A stretch of 64,000 nucleotides of DNA from Dugong dugon (Eukaryota > Chordata > Mammalia > Sirenia > Dugongidae), in contig CM057460.1 of the NCBI GenBank assembly GCA_030035585.1, positions 126,092,714 to 126,156,713 on the forward strand, in the 5' to 3' direction. Positions within the stretch are counted from its first letter, which is position 1. The number at the start of each line of letters is the position of its first letter. A program made the position numbers and the translations under genes. This document shows, piece by piece, positions 20,516-32,636 of this stretch. The notes beneath the pieces are model-generated. The model searched no databases and was not told the origin of the DNA. It worked only from the letters and a program-made list of their open reading frames with translations.

Positions 20516-23500
20516 AATAGCATGCTTCACCTCTAACATAGCAATAATTTTTTTTTAAATGGATGATGGATGGACAGGGTGCTATCCTATTTTCCTTAGA
20601 ATCCTATTATTTTGTGCTCTAAACCTTCATTTGTTAAAATGTAGGCTCGCACTCTCATATACATCCACATGGTACCATTCTCCCCCATGATTTTCCATTG
20701 CTTTGATTTATTGTGTACTTGAAATTGTTCTTCAAAGCTGCAGACCTTAGAAACTGGAGCCATAACTGGTCAGGTAGGGTTTGCAACTAAATAAAGGTAT
20801 GATATAATATTTAGTACTTCCTCCAAACCAAGACTTTCCAATTATTTCAGAATTAAAGTAAGCCTTTTTTTTTTTTTCCCTACTCTACCTCTGCCCCTTA
20901 ACCAGGTGTGAGGACAGTGTTACAATGTCACCAGCATGAGGTTCTCCCTACAATGTGGTTGAAGATGAGATGAAAGAATCTGATGTAGGTGCATCTGAAG
21001 TACAAAATCATCTCCTTTTCTCCCTCCATCATCCCTGAGGTAAGTGAACTAATTCTTAGAAACTCAGCTTCCTTTTACATAAAAAGGGGATTATATCTAC
21101 TTTGGGAATTAAACAAGTTTGGTAAATATGAATGTGTCTGGCGTAGAACAAAGTAAACAGTAGGTATTTAATATTAGTTTTCCTCTTTCTGTCTCAGTTT
21201 TCTGTTTAGCAGACAAATCTAAAAATCTTTAAAATGGAGTTCTGCTACACATTTTCATATTTTGTTAAAACAAATGTGAACCTGAGTATAATCCTAATAT
21301 ACAGATAATTCGGAGAAGAAATGAGTACAGTTTTTAATCATATTGATTCTATCACTCAGCTGTAGGGTAACTGTATACTGCATCTTTATGCAAATGACGC
21401 ACACCTTCTACGTTTGTTTGTCAACCGCACCCTCCCCCTGCGGGGTATTTTCATAAGCACACTATACTAATTTTTTTTTACAGCAACATGTGAAAAATAA
21501 TTGGCATAGCAGTACTTATGAAAAATACCTCACAGGGAAAGGATGCAGTTAGCAAACAAATGTAGAAGGCACGTGTTGTTTGTGTAAAAATTTGGTAATC
21601 TGTTACCCAATTTGGAACACATTTGAAAGTAAGAGGGGACACTATTAATACGTTATCCCAGGACATCAGATATAAACCAAGACTGTCATGGACAAATCAG
21701 GATCTATAGTCACAGATCAGGTGTTCAGCTGTGACCCAAGAGCTAAATCACAAATGCATCAGAGTAGTCAAAATGAAGATCCCAAATTCTGGTCACTCAA
21801 GTTCATGCATTTTATTTATGAGAAAATTCCAGTAGCTCTTAGCAAACCTATTTACTCTTATTTTACACTAAATCCATCAATATTGCTTTTTTGTTTTCTA
21901 ATTCTTGAGGACATTGACTACAACAAAACACGGCAACGGATAGAAGGGCAGCAAGGAAGGCATTGTAACCATGTATAGAAGACCTGGGATCCAAAAGTAT
22001 AACAGTTTAGAAGTGAGGGCAAACAGTTTCACACACTTTAATAGGCAGGAAATAGCTGTATTATAGAACAGTGCCAGCAGTCATACTTATAATGGTGATC
22101 TTGAGTCACTAAGAAAAATTTGACTCATGTTCACGTTATATTGTTTACTGAGTTAGTAAAGCATGAACTGCATTACTGTCCAGAATGTTTATTTTGTTTT
22201 GTTTTTCAAGGAATAAATGTTTAGCTGTTTGAAACAGCCAGTTAGAAAATGTAATGTGCTTAAACCCAAGCTGGGCGTAATTAAACCCAGTTAGCTTAAA
22301 CCCAGGCTGGACCTACCCTAAGACTCAGAGCTATGTGAACATGACCAGGAAGGTTGTGGAGAAAGCCCATGGATCTCCTTGAGAAGGAACTCCAACCGAG
22401 GAAAAGGGAGCACTTAACAAGAAAAGGTGCCAGCACAGTGGTGACTGAATGAGAGGGGCATTTCTGAGAAAGCATGGTTCTTACCATTACCTGGCCCACT
22501 TCCTCCCTTTCCTCCTACACTCCTTCACGTTTCAGGTCTGTGCCAGAGCCCTGGAGAGAGGGGTTGTAACAGACATTAAATGGTAGCTGAAAGCACTGTG
22601 ACACCCCATGGGACTTGGAAAGGGCTAAAAATCCCACAGTAGTGGGTAGAATCCAAAGTCAGTGAAATAATTTGTTTACCTTTGTGGTGGCCCCAGACTG
22701 ATGGGGTCTGAGATACACAGAACTCAAATTCACTTGGAGATCTGGATAGCTGAGATTTTACTGTGCATTGTAAGTGGAACCTACTCTCCTTATGCTACTG
22801 TTTGCCACGCTTGAAGACTTTACTCATAGATTTTTTTTCTGATGATAAAAGTAATACAGTTGACGTAGTCCCACTTGATATAAAATTAAAATCACAGAAT
22901 TGTGAAGAAAAAAAGAAAAAATATGTATATATATATTCATTTCCTTCAGGGATGTGAGCAAATGTGGGAGGATAAAGGCAGAACAAATGGCTTAAAGTGG
23001 AAGAAATTACAGAGATAATAGGGCCTGAAAAACTGTTAGAATGTTCTGAATCTGTAACTGTGAATTTTTTTAATATTATCATCCTGGGACCACTTGTGGT
23101 GATTGTGTGTTCATGTTCAATTTTCTTTATATTCCACTTATAGGGGAAGTTATTTGGTGAATAATGTCTTTGGAGACTGAGATTCTAACAAAATTGTTAT
23201 ACTTTAGATGAATTTTGTTTAAATTACTATCCTGGTAACTTTGACAAAGTTTATTTATCTATAAAGCTGTTATCTTTCTGGAATAAATTATTAAAATGTC
23301 TCCCTCGGTAAATTGGCTGTCATTCAAATATTGAAAATGTAGAGATGTGTGTGTGTTGTGTGTGTGTGTGCATGTACTCATGCTGGTTCTGGGATTAATT
23401 TTAAATATATGAGAATGATTTGGCATATAACTGATTTATTTTAAATAATCAAGAGATAATTTTAAATACAGTATATTTTACCATTAAAATAGTAATGCAC

Positions 23501-24124
23501 AATGTTGGAGTTTGAAGGAATCCTCAAAATGATACCTCTCTTCTCCTTGAGTTCTGAAATAATATCAAACAAAAGGACAGATATGAAACCCAAATATTCA
23601 CCATAAACTACTGATTTTATTTTTCCAAAATAAAGCCTATATTGGAAAAAGGGGCTTATATCTGTAGACAAGCAAGCTTTCTGATACTGGAAACAGAATT
23701 AGACAGACCTTGCGTCCCAGCAGCACTGGGCAGGGCTGTCCTCTTCCAATAGAGGAGGGGGGCACATGTTCTCTTTTGGGTAGCTCACTCTAGAAGGAAA
23801 GCAAAATGAAGAGTCTGTGCTATGCATGCCCATTTTCTCCTTCAAACTCACGGATTTGTTAAATGAGTGGAGAAACAGGAGAAATGTCACGTAACGGATT
23901 TCCTCCATGTAGAAAAACATCAGTTGTGCTCCCCCAAAATATGCACTAGCTTTGTGTTCTCTTAACTATTAACCCAGGGGTGTGATCACCCTTTAGAGGG
24001 AAAAGATCAGGAATCTGTCGGTATAGTCCTGTGCTCCTGCTGTATGGATGTTTCTTCACTATTAATGTCTATGCCTTTGACAATCATCCTGGGACCACAG
24101 GGGAGAAGTTTGTTTTTGCCCCAC
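20516..24124. other. 3.6-kb stretch without recognised gene
   Basis: Mostly AT-rich DNA with scattered short open frames on both strands. I see a T-run near 20862-20877, a GT repeat near 23346-23372, and a local duplication of the motif TTAAACCCA with GCTGG near 22259-22312. Nothing looks like an exon or structural RNA. This is the longest stretch in the window that repeats do not explain. Confidence 0.4.
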
Positions 24125-24130
24125 AAAGGC

Positions 24131-24271
24131 TTTTTTTTTAACTTAATATTTTATTGTGTTTTAGATGAAAGTTTACACAGCAAATTAGGTTCCCATTTAA
24201 CAATTTTTCTACAAATTGTTCTGTGACATTGGTTACAGTTTTTACAGTGTGTCAGCATTCTCATTATTTCT
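24131..24271 (-). mobile_element. Older LINE-1 3' end, part 1 of 2
   Basis: A T-run (L1 A tail read in reverse) at 24131 starts an L1 3' UTR that stops at 24271 and resumes at 31452 beyond the inserted full-length L1. Its own target duplication is probably AAAGGC (24125-24130), repeated at 32627-32632. Confidence 0.85.
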
Positions 24272-24526
24272 TTTCTTTTTTTTTTTTTTTTTATTGTACT
24301 TCAGGTGAAGGTTTACAGAACAAATAGTTTCTCATTAAACAGTAGTACACATATTGTTTTATGACATTGGTTAACAACCCCATGACATGTCAACCCTCTC
24401 CCTGCTTGACTTTCTTTTTTTTTTGGTGAAAATATACATAGCCAAAGGTACACCATTTCAAAAATTTCTACATGCACAGTTCAGTGACATCGACTACGCT
24501 CTTCCAATTGTGCTGCTATTCTCACT
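24272..24526 (-). repeat. Stacked extra L1 3' ends on the full-length L1
   Basis: Downstream of the L1 3' UTR (in L1 orientation) come two further short L1 3' ends: 24526-24409, of an older subfamily with a T-run at 24412-24424, and 24408-24272, which repeats the first 115 bases of the main 3' UTR and ends in its own T-run. Both lie inside the 16-bp target duplication. They were either carried along with the insertion or inserted later into its tail. Confidence 0.7.
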
Positions 24527-25307
24527 TTAGGAGAAAGTTTACAGAACAAAATAGTTTCTCATAAAACAGTACACATGTTGCCTTATGACAATGGTTAACA
24601 ACCTCACCACACATCAACACTGTCCTTACTCAACCTTGGGTTCCCTATCACCAGCTTTCCTGTCCCCTTCTGCCTTCTAGCCCTTGTCCCTGGACTACTG
24701 TGCCTCATTCATCCCATTTTGTTTTATGGGGCTGTTCAATCCCCAGTTGAATGGTGAAACTCGGAAGTAACTTCACCACTGAGCGAAAAGGGTGTCTGGG
24801 GGCCATACCCTTGGGGTTTCTGCAGTCTCCTTTAGGCCAGTAAGTCTGGTCTTTTTTGTGTGTGTTAGAATTTTGTTCTACATCCTTCTCCAGCTCTGTC
24901 CGGAATCCTGTTGTGATCCTGGTCAGAGCAGTCAGTGGTGGTAGCCGGTCACCATCTAGCTGTACTGGACTCAGTCTGGTGGAGGCCTTGGTAGCTGTGG
25001 TCCATTAGTGCTTTGGACTGATCTTTTCCTTGTATCCTGTTCTCTTCGTTCTCCCTTACTCCCGAAGGGATGAGACCAGTGGAGTATCTTAGATGCTACT
25101 CACCAAGAAGGAATATAGAACATTGTCTTTATTAACTGTATTATGCCAATTGAGCTAGATGTTCCTCGAGACCATGGTCCCCACAACCCTCTGCCCAGCA
25201 CTTCAGTCCCTCAGGGAGTTTGGATGTGTCTATGGAGCTTCCATGACCTTTCCTTGTACAAGTTGTGCTGGTTTCCCCAGTATTGTGTACTGTCTCACAC
25301 TTCACCC

Positions 25308-28300
25308 AAGACAAGGTGTTTGATTTTTAGAAGATCCCAGTTATCTAGCTTATCTTCTGGGGTTTGTGTGTTGATGGCTATGGTTTGTATCCTGTTAATT
25401 CCATGTATTAGGGCCTGTAGCGTTGGTCCTATTTTTTCTTCTATGAACTTTATAGTTTTTGGCTTTATATTCAGGTCTTTGATCCATTTTGAATTAGTTT
25501 TTGTATATGGTGTGTGGGTCTTGTTTCATGTTTTTGCAGATGGATATCCAGTTTTGCCAGCACCATTTGTTAAAAAGACTGTCTTTTCCCCATTTGATGG
25601 ACTTTGGGCCCTTGTCGAAGATCAGGCAACCGTAGGTGGATGGATTTACCTCTGGGTTCTCAATTCTGTTCCATTGGTCAATGTATCTGTCCTTTCGTTG
25701 TACCAGTACCAGGCTGTTTTGACTACCATAGCTGTATAGTAGCTTCTGAGGTCCGGTAGTGTGAGTCCTCCAACTTTATTCTTCTTCTTCAGTGGTGCTT
25801 TACTTATTCGGGGCTTCTTCCCTTTCCATATAAAGTTAATGATTAGTTTTTCCATCTCTTTGAAGAATCTTGTTGGTATTTGGATTAGGATTGCATTGTA
25901 TTTGTAAATTGCTTTCAGTAGAGTTATCATTTTCACAATGTTGAGTCTGCCTATCCATGAGCATGGTATGTTTTTCCATTTATGTAGATCCCTTTGGGTT
26001 TCTTGCAGTAGTGTTTTGTAGGTTTCTTTGTATAGGTCTTTTATATCCCTGGTTAGATTTATTCCTAAGTATTTTATTTTTTTAGGGGCTATTATAAATG
26101 GTATTGTTTTCCTGATTTCCTTTTCATTGTTCTCTTTATTGGTGTATAGAATCCAGCTGATTTTTGTATGTTTATCTTTTATCCTGCTACTCTGCTGAAT
26201 CTTTCTATTAGTTCCAGTAGATTTCTCACAGAGTCTTTAGGGTTTTCTATATATAGTATCATAGCATCCGCAAACAGGGACTGTTTAACTTCTTCATTAC
26301 CAATTTGGATGCCCTTTATTTCTTTTTCTTGCCTTATTGCTCTAGCTAGAACTTCTAGTACAATGTTACATAGGAGTGGTGATAAAGGGCATCCTTCTCT
26401 TATTCCTGTTCTCAAGGGGAATGTTTTCACCCTCCCTCCATTAAGAATGATGTTGGCCATTGGTTTTGCATAGATGCCCTTTACTATGTTGAGAAATTCC
26501 CCTTCTATACCTATTTTATTGAGAGTTTTTATCAGGAATGGGTGTTGGACTTTGTCGAATGCCTTTTCTGCATCAATTGAGATGATCATGTGATTCTTTT
26601 CTTTCCTTTTATTTATGTGATGGATTATGTTGATTGATTTTCTAATGTTCAACCATCCTTGCATACCTCATACAAATCCTACTTGGTCGTGGTGTATTAT
26701 TTTTTTGATATGATGCTGAATTCTATTGGCTAGAATTTTGTTGAGAATTTTTGCTTCTATATTCATGAGAGATATTGGTCTGTAATTTCCTTTTTTTGTG
26801 GTGTCTTTGCCTGGTTTTGGTATCAGGGTTATGCTGGCTTCATAGAATGAATTTGGAAGTGTTGTTTCCTTTTATATCCTCTGAAATAGCTTGAGTAGTA
26901 CTGGTACAAGCTCTTCTGTGACTTTTTTGTAGAATTCTCCAGTCAAGCCATCTGGGCCAGGGGTTTTTTTTGTTGGGAGTTTTTTTTATTACCTTTTCAA
27001 TCTCTTCTCTTGTTATGGGTTTGTTTAGATTTTCAACATCACTTTGTTTTAGTTTGGGTAGGTAGTGTGTTTCTAGAAATTTATTTATTTCCTCTAAGTT
27101 TTCAAATTTGTTGGAGTATAGTTTTTCATCATATTCTGTTATGATCCTTTTTATTTCAGTTGGGTCTGTTGTAATGTCCCCCATTTCATTTCTTATTTGG
27201 ATTATATGTGTCCTCTCCTGTTTTTCTTTTGTCAGTCTGGCCAGTGGTTTGTCGATTTTGTTGATTCTTTCAAAGAACCAACTTTTGGTTTTGTTGATTC
27301 TTTCTATTGTTTTTCTGTTCTCTATTTCATTTAGTTCTGCTCTGATCTTTACTATTTCCTTTCTTCTGGTGGCTGTGGGATTTTTTTGCTGTTCTCCTTC
27401 TATTTGTTTAAGTTCTGTAGTTAATGTTTTGATTTTGTCCCTTCTTTTTTGATGTGTGCATCTATTGCTATAAATTGACCTCTGAGGACTGCCTTTGCTG
27501 TGTCCCAGAGGTTTTGGTATGATGTGTTTTCATTCTCATTTGATTCTAGGAATTTTTTTATTCCATCTCTGATTTCTTCTATTACCCACTGATGTGTAAG
27601 CAGGGTATTATTCAGTTTCCATGTAATTGATTTTTTTTCCTTGCTCTTTCTGTTGTTAATTTCTATCTTGATGGCATTGTGGTCAGAGAAGATACTTTGA
27701 ATTATCTCAACGTTTTGGATCTTGTTGAGGATTGCTCTGTGGCCTAAGGTGTGTCTATTCTGGAGAATGTTCCATGTGTGTTGGAAAAGAATGTGTACTT
27801 TGCAGCTGTTGGATGTGTGTTCTATATATGTCTTGAGGTCAAGTTGGCTGATTGTGCCCTTTAGGTCTTCTGTATCTTTGCTGAGTTTCTTTTTAGCTGT
27901 TCTGTCCTTTACTGAGAATGGTGTGTTGAAGTCTCCTACTATTATTGTGGAACTGTCAATTTCTCTTTTAAGTGTTGTTAGAGTTTGTTTTATGTATTTT
28001 GGAGCCCTATCACTGGGTGTGTAGATGTTTATTATGGTTATGTCGTCATGATTGATTGTCCCATTAATAATTATATAGTGTCCTTCTTTGTTTTTTATGG
28101 TGGATTTTGTTTTAAAGTCTATTTTATCTGAGATTAGAATTGCCACTCCTGCTCTTTTTTGGTAGCTTTTACCTTGATATATTTTTTTTCAAGCTTTGAC
28201 TTTTAATAAATTCACATCCTTCTTTCTAAAGTGTGTCTCTTGTAGACAGCATATTGATGGATCCTGTTTTTTTATCCATTCTGTCACTCTCCATCTCTTT

Positions 28301-28365
28301 ATGGGTGAATTGAGTCCATTTACGTTCAGAGTAATTACTGATAGATGTGAGTTTGTTGCTGTCAT
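25308..28365 (-). pseudogene. LINE-1 ORF2 (endonuclease/reverse transcriptase), dead
   Basis: Start ATG at 28365 gives MTATNSHLS. ORF2 protein nicks the target and reverse-transcribes L1 RNA. The endonuclease motifs are legible: LNVNGLNS, CLQETH, VGDFNTP and SDHNAIKI. A Trp codon has become TGA at 28191-28189. The longest open piece is 28146-27421. A-run expansion near 26965 shifts the frame. The reverse-transcriptase core is read at 26664-26179, with [12 protein letters not shown] intact but the FADD catalytic motif reading FADA, which removes an essential metal-binding aspartate. The last third of the protein is missing through the deletion near 25308. Confidence 0.92.
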
Positions 28366-28843
28366 TTTGTAGTACTTTCTTTTGTAGTGCTGACGTTTTC
28401 TTTGTTCTTCTTACCCTCCTGTGCTGAACTACTTTTGTTTGTGATTTTCTTTTCTTTTTTTTTTTTTATTTAATTTGTTTTGTTTTTGCTGAGACTTTAC
28501 GTTTTTCCTCTTTATTTTTATGAGTATGTTTGTTAACTTTCTTTGTGGTTACCGTGAAATTTACCCTTATCTTTCTAAGTTTGAAGCAGTCTATTATTGC
28601 TTGGTATTGCCTTGCCTTCCTCTCCATTAGAAGGTTCTATACCTATACCATTTATTCCCTCTTTTATAGTTCTGATGTTGTTGTCATTTACAGATTAACT
28701 GCTCTGACTCCATGTTGTATTTCTTTTGGTTTTGGATAGTCCTTGAGAGTTCATTTTCTAGACTGGTATCTGGTTGGTACGATCCGGCATGCTAGATTCA
28801 GCTGTGAGCTGAAGTTGTTTGTTCTCAGATCAAAGAACTCCTG

Positions 28844-29754
28844 TTAAAAGTTTGGTTTGGTTTTTACATATTCCCTTAATTTCTGTTTATCTGGAAATGT
28901 CCTAATTTCACCATCATATTTGAACAAGAGTTTTGCAGGATAGATTATTGTTGGCTGGCAATTTTTTTCTTTCAAGGTTTTATATATGTCATCCCATTGC
29001 CTTCTTGCCTGCATGGTTTCTGCTGAATAATCTGAGCTTAGTCTTATTGTTTCTCCTCTGTGTGTGACTTCTTGTTTTTCATGAGCCGCTCTCAGGATTC
29101 TTTGTTTGTCTTTGGTTTTGGCGGGTGTGATTGTGATATGCCTTGGTGATTTTCTTTTGGGGGTCTGTCCTATTTGGGGTTCGTTGAGCTTCTTGGATGG
29201 CCATCTTTTCATCTTTCATGATATTGGGGAAGTTTTCTGTCAGCAGTTCTTCAGTGATCCTCTCTGTGTTTTCTGTTTTCTCCCCGTTCTGGAACTCTGA
29301 TCACTCACATATTTTTGCTTTTGATTGTATCCCACACAACTCTCAGGGTTTCTTCATTTTTCTTTGTTCCTTTTTCTGAGTTTTCCTCAAACAGAGTTGT
29401 ATCCATGTGTTTGTCTTCAATTCCACTTATCCTGTCTTCCACCATTTCAAATCTACTCCTCAGCCCTTTTATGACACTGTCCATTTCTGAAATCTTGTTG
29501 TTTATCTTTTGGATTTCTAATTGTTGTTTTTGTATAATTTCTAATTGTGAATTTATTTTTGCATTTTGTTCCTGAATTATTTTCCTGAATTTGTCCATTT
29601 TTTTGTCTGTATTTTCCATGAATTTGTCTGCCTTTTCCATGAATTTGTCTATTTTATCCTCATTTTTGTCTGCTTTTTGCTTCAACTCTTGGATAATTCT
29701 GAGTATTAGAGATTTGAATTCTCTATCAGGTAGTTCTAGTGCCTTTTCTTCCAC
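28844..29754 (-). pseudogene. LINE-1 ORF1 (RNA-binding protein), frameshifted
   Basis: Two open pieces in different frames. The first (29754-29305, 149 codons) is a long heptad-rich coiled coil, about residues 10-110, with repeated DKFME units, followed by the start of the RNA-recognition part. The second (29212-28844) is the C-terminal domain, including SAETMQARRQWDDIYK. ORF1 protein normally trimerises through the coiled coil and coats L1 RNA. A frameshift and stop lie between 29305 and 29212. Confidence 0.92.
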
Positions 29755-31451
29755 TGGAAAGTCATCTGGTGTTTTATTTTGGACACCTACTGGAACCGTC
29801 CTGTCCTGCTTTTGTAAATGTTTTGTTATTGTCTGCTATCTTTGGGGCATTCAATAGTTATTTTTCTTGTTTATGGATTGTAGCTTTTTTTGTTTTTTCC
29901 TTTTTTTTAAATTTGGCTATGTCTGAGCAGGCGGGCTGTGTGTTCTTTGTTGTTTGCTCATCTGTGGGCACGATACCTTTCACCTCCTTCTCCAATTGTC
30001 AGGGTCAGTCACTCAGATATGGTATGGCAGGGCAGGTCTAGCTGAAGAGGAGTTGCTGGGATGTGTTGTTTGTGGCACTTACTACAGCCACCAAGGCAGG
30101 TCAGTAATCAGTGCAGGGCAGGTTCCGGTAGGCCTTGCCTGTGCTGCTTGGTGATGTGATGTTAAGCGCACAGTGCAGGTAGGCAGGATGGGGGGTGGAG
30201 ATTGTGGTGTGTGGAGCTAAGATGGATATAGGAGAGAGGAACAGGAGCCAAAAACATACAAACAAGCAAAAAAGAGTGCTAGGGGAGCTTGCCGTTGGAG
30301 TGGAGAGATGAGAGGCTATGAAGTGGAGAAAAAAAAAAGAGGAAGAAGAAGAAAAAAGAATGAATAAATAAAAATTAGAAAGAAAAAAGAACAGCAAAGC
30401 TCCCAGGGATCCCACCAGTGTGGCTACGAGGTCTGGGGAAATTGTTCCCAGGTATTGCAATACAGCCTGGCTAGAAGGCATAGAGGTATTCAGCGCCAGG
30501 TATTCAGGGAACAGAAAGAGAAGGAAGGTATAGAGACATGAGAAACTGAGTAATGAAGAAAGGCAAAAAGAGGAAAGAAAACAAAACAAATTGAAAAAAA
30601 AAAGAACAAGAAAAGTCCCCAAAAAAAAGCAGGAAAAAAAAAACCCACAAAAAAGAAATGTGTTCAGGGATCCCTCTGCGCGTCTGTGCAAGCTGAGGGG
30701 GTAGGTCCCAAGCTGTGTAGCATTGCCCGGCCAGAACTGGCTCCCAGCTAGACAAAAGGAAAAGAAACAAACAGTTCAAAACAAACAAACAAAAGCTCCG
30801 GGATCCCACCAGCCCGGCAGCCCAGACTGGGAAGCAATTCCACACTTGAACGGAGCTCTGCAGCCCCTCAGGAAGAAGCAAAGATGGCACACGGAGCCAG
30901 GTATTTGAGTGAAAGGAGGGAGAGGTGGTGAGAGGTAAGGAAGAAATCAAAAGAAGCAGAAAAAGCAACACCAGCAGCCAACAAATGGCACTCAGGGAGC
31001 CTGCCAGTGCAGGCAGGTGGAATCCAAGCAGCCGGTGCTTCCTGGCCAAGAGACTGTGGCCTCGGGAAGCAGAGGAGGCCGAGTGGGGGTGGAGAAGGGT
31101 GCGGGGTGGGAAAGTGTATATCGAAAATTACTGGTTGTTTTATCTCCTGCTGGAAGCTCCGTGAAGCTGCTTTCTCATACCCCCTATTTGCTGATCTCTG
31201 ACAGGAGTCCAAGATGGCAGATCCACGCTTCATTAGCTGATAGGGGACCTCTGCATGAATCTCTCTTCACTCTCTGTTCTCTATCAGTTTTCTGACTCCA
31301 TTCGGTGCTTGGCTGAATTCTTTATCTCTTCGTTTGATGTTTTAGGGTTTCAAGATTGCTGTTTTCTCTGTTCGGCTTAGTTTTTTGGATCTTTGCTGTG
31401 GAGGGATGGTGTGGTGCTTCTGCCTAGAGCACTATTTTGCCAGAAGTCACC
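29755..31451 (-). promoter_or_regulatory. LINE-1 5' UTR with internal promoter region
   Basis: 1.7 kb upstream of ORF1 up to the target duplication. It is GC-richer than its surroundings and contains A-rich stretches on the plus strand near 30325-30400 and 30590-30660. L1 5' UTRs carry an internal RNA polymerase II promoter; that is family knowledge, and I did not identify specific factor sites. Polyleucine/phenylalanine-rich open frames on the minus strand here are artefacts of the A-rich tracts. Confidence 0.75.
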
Positions 31452-32626
31452 CATTCTCATTATTTCTATTCTGTTTGTTCTGTTTCCATTGCTCTAGCTT
31501 CCTGCCCCTCCTTGCCTTCTCATCTTTGCTTTTGGGTAAATGTTGACCATTTGGTCTCATATAGTTGATTGTTTAATGGAGCACATTACTTATGGATGAT
31601 GTTGTTATTTTATAAGCCAATCTATTATCTGGCTGAAAGGTAACCTCCGGGAGTGGCTTCAGTTCCAAGTTCAAAGGGTATCTTAGGGCAATAGTCTTGG
31701 CGGTTCTTCTAGTCTCTGTTAGTCTTGTAAATCTGGCGTTTTTTAGCAGTTGGAATTTTGTTCTACATTTTTCTCCCATTCTATCCGGGACCTTCTATGT
31801 GTCCCTGGTCAGAACATTTGATAGTGTAACCAGGCACCATCTGATTCTTCTGGTCTCAGGCGAGAAGAGGCCATGGTTCATGTGGGCTATTAGTCCTGTG
31901 AACTAGTTTCTTCTTTGAGTCTTTGTTTTCCTTCATTCTCTTTTGCTCCAGATGAGTACAGACCAATGGCTGTATCTTGGATGGCCACTCACAAGCTTTT
32001 GAGACCCCAGACACTACTCACCAAACTAGGGTTTAGAACATTATGAACTGTGTTATGCCACTTGGCTGAGTTGTCCCAACAGACTATGATCCAAAGCCTT
32101 TTAACCTAGTAAACCAACCCCGCAAGGTGTTTGGATGTGTCTAGGAAGTTTCCATGTATGTACCCTGTATGTGCTTTATTATAGATATGAATATATATGC
32201 AGCACACAGAAACGTATATACATATGCCTACAGATACACCTATACATGCAAGTGCACGTACTCATATATGCCTTCCTATACACATACATGCATACATACC
32301 TACCTGTGTAACCACACACATATTTTTTGGTTGTTATTACTGTTGTAAAATTGTATATGTTATAGCATTTACCAAAATTGTCCCTTATTCTTCTGTACTT
32401 CTTATTGTCTTCATTTACGTTTGTCAAGTTGTGCAGACTTCACCATATTGGGTATTTCCTCTTCCATCACCAAAAATAACAAATGTCTGTTATCTAGAAA
32501 GTGACTCCCCCTTCTTTCCCCTCCTATCCTTGGGAACCATCAAAGAACATTGCTTTCTGGGTGTATACCTGTTCTTGACTTTTTATAAAAGTGAGACCAT
32601 ACAATATTTGTCCTTTTGTGAACCTT
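31452..32626 (-). mobile_element. Older LINE-1 3' end, part 2 of 2
   Basis: Continuation of the 3' UTR begun at 24131 ('CCACTCACAAGCTTTTGAGACC', 'CAAGGTGTTTGGATGTGTC', 'ACAATATTTGTCCTTTTGTG'). It is cut at the 5' side near 32622. A TA/CA-rich variable tract lies at about 32190-32310. The flank AAAGGCTTTT at 32627-32636 repeats the sequence beside the start of part 1. Confidence 0.85.
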
Positions 32627-32636
32627 AAAGGCTTTT

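Larger units (their letters stand above)
24272..31451 (-). mobile_element. Full-length LINE-1, 7.2 kb
   Basis: A complete L1 in reverse orientation: 5' UTR at 31451-29755, ORF1 at 29754-28844, ORF2 from 28365, then the 3' UTR and tail. The perfect 16-bp target duplication CATTCTCATTATTTCT (24256-24271 and 31452-31467) defines both ends and shows a single insertion into an older L1. An internal deletion near 25308 joins ORF2 to the 3' UTR and removes about 0.85 kb. All frames are broken, so it cannot move by itself, but the low density of stops makes it one of the younger elements here. Confidence 0.95.

Noticed and set aside
25143-25739. 198-codon plus-strand open frame
   Set aside because: It lies antisense to the L1 3' UTR and ORF2 C-terminus; the L1 minus-strand frame explains the sequence.
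29315-30154. Plus-strand frames with repeated hydrophobic segments
   Set aside because: They are antisense to the L1 ORF1 coiled coil.
30101-31049. Long minus-strand frames rich in Leu, Phe and Ser resembling membrane proteins
   Set aside because: They lie inside the L1 5' UTR and arise from A-rich/GA-rich tracts read in reverse. The hydrophobic look is compositional.
32154-32348. Tyr/Thr-rich frame (YTYAYRYTYTCKC)
   Set aside because: Product of the TA/CA-rich variable tract in the L1 3' UTR.
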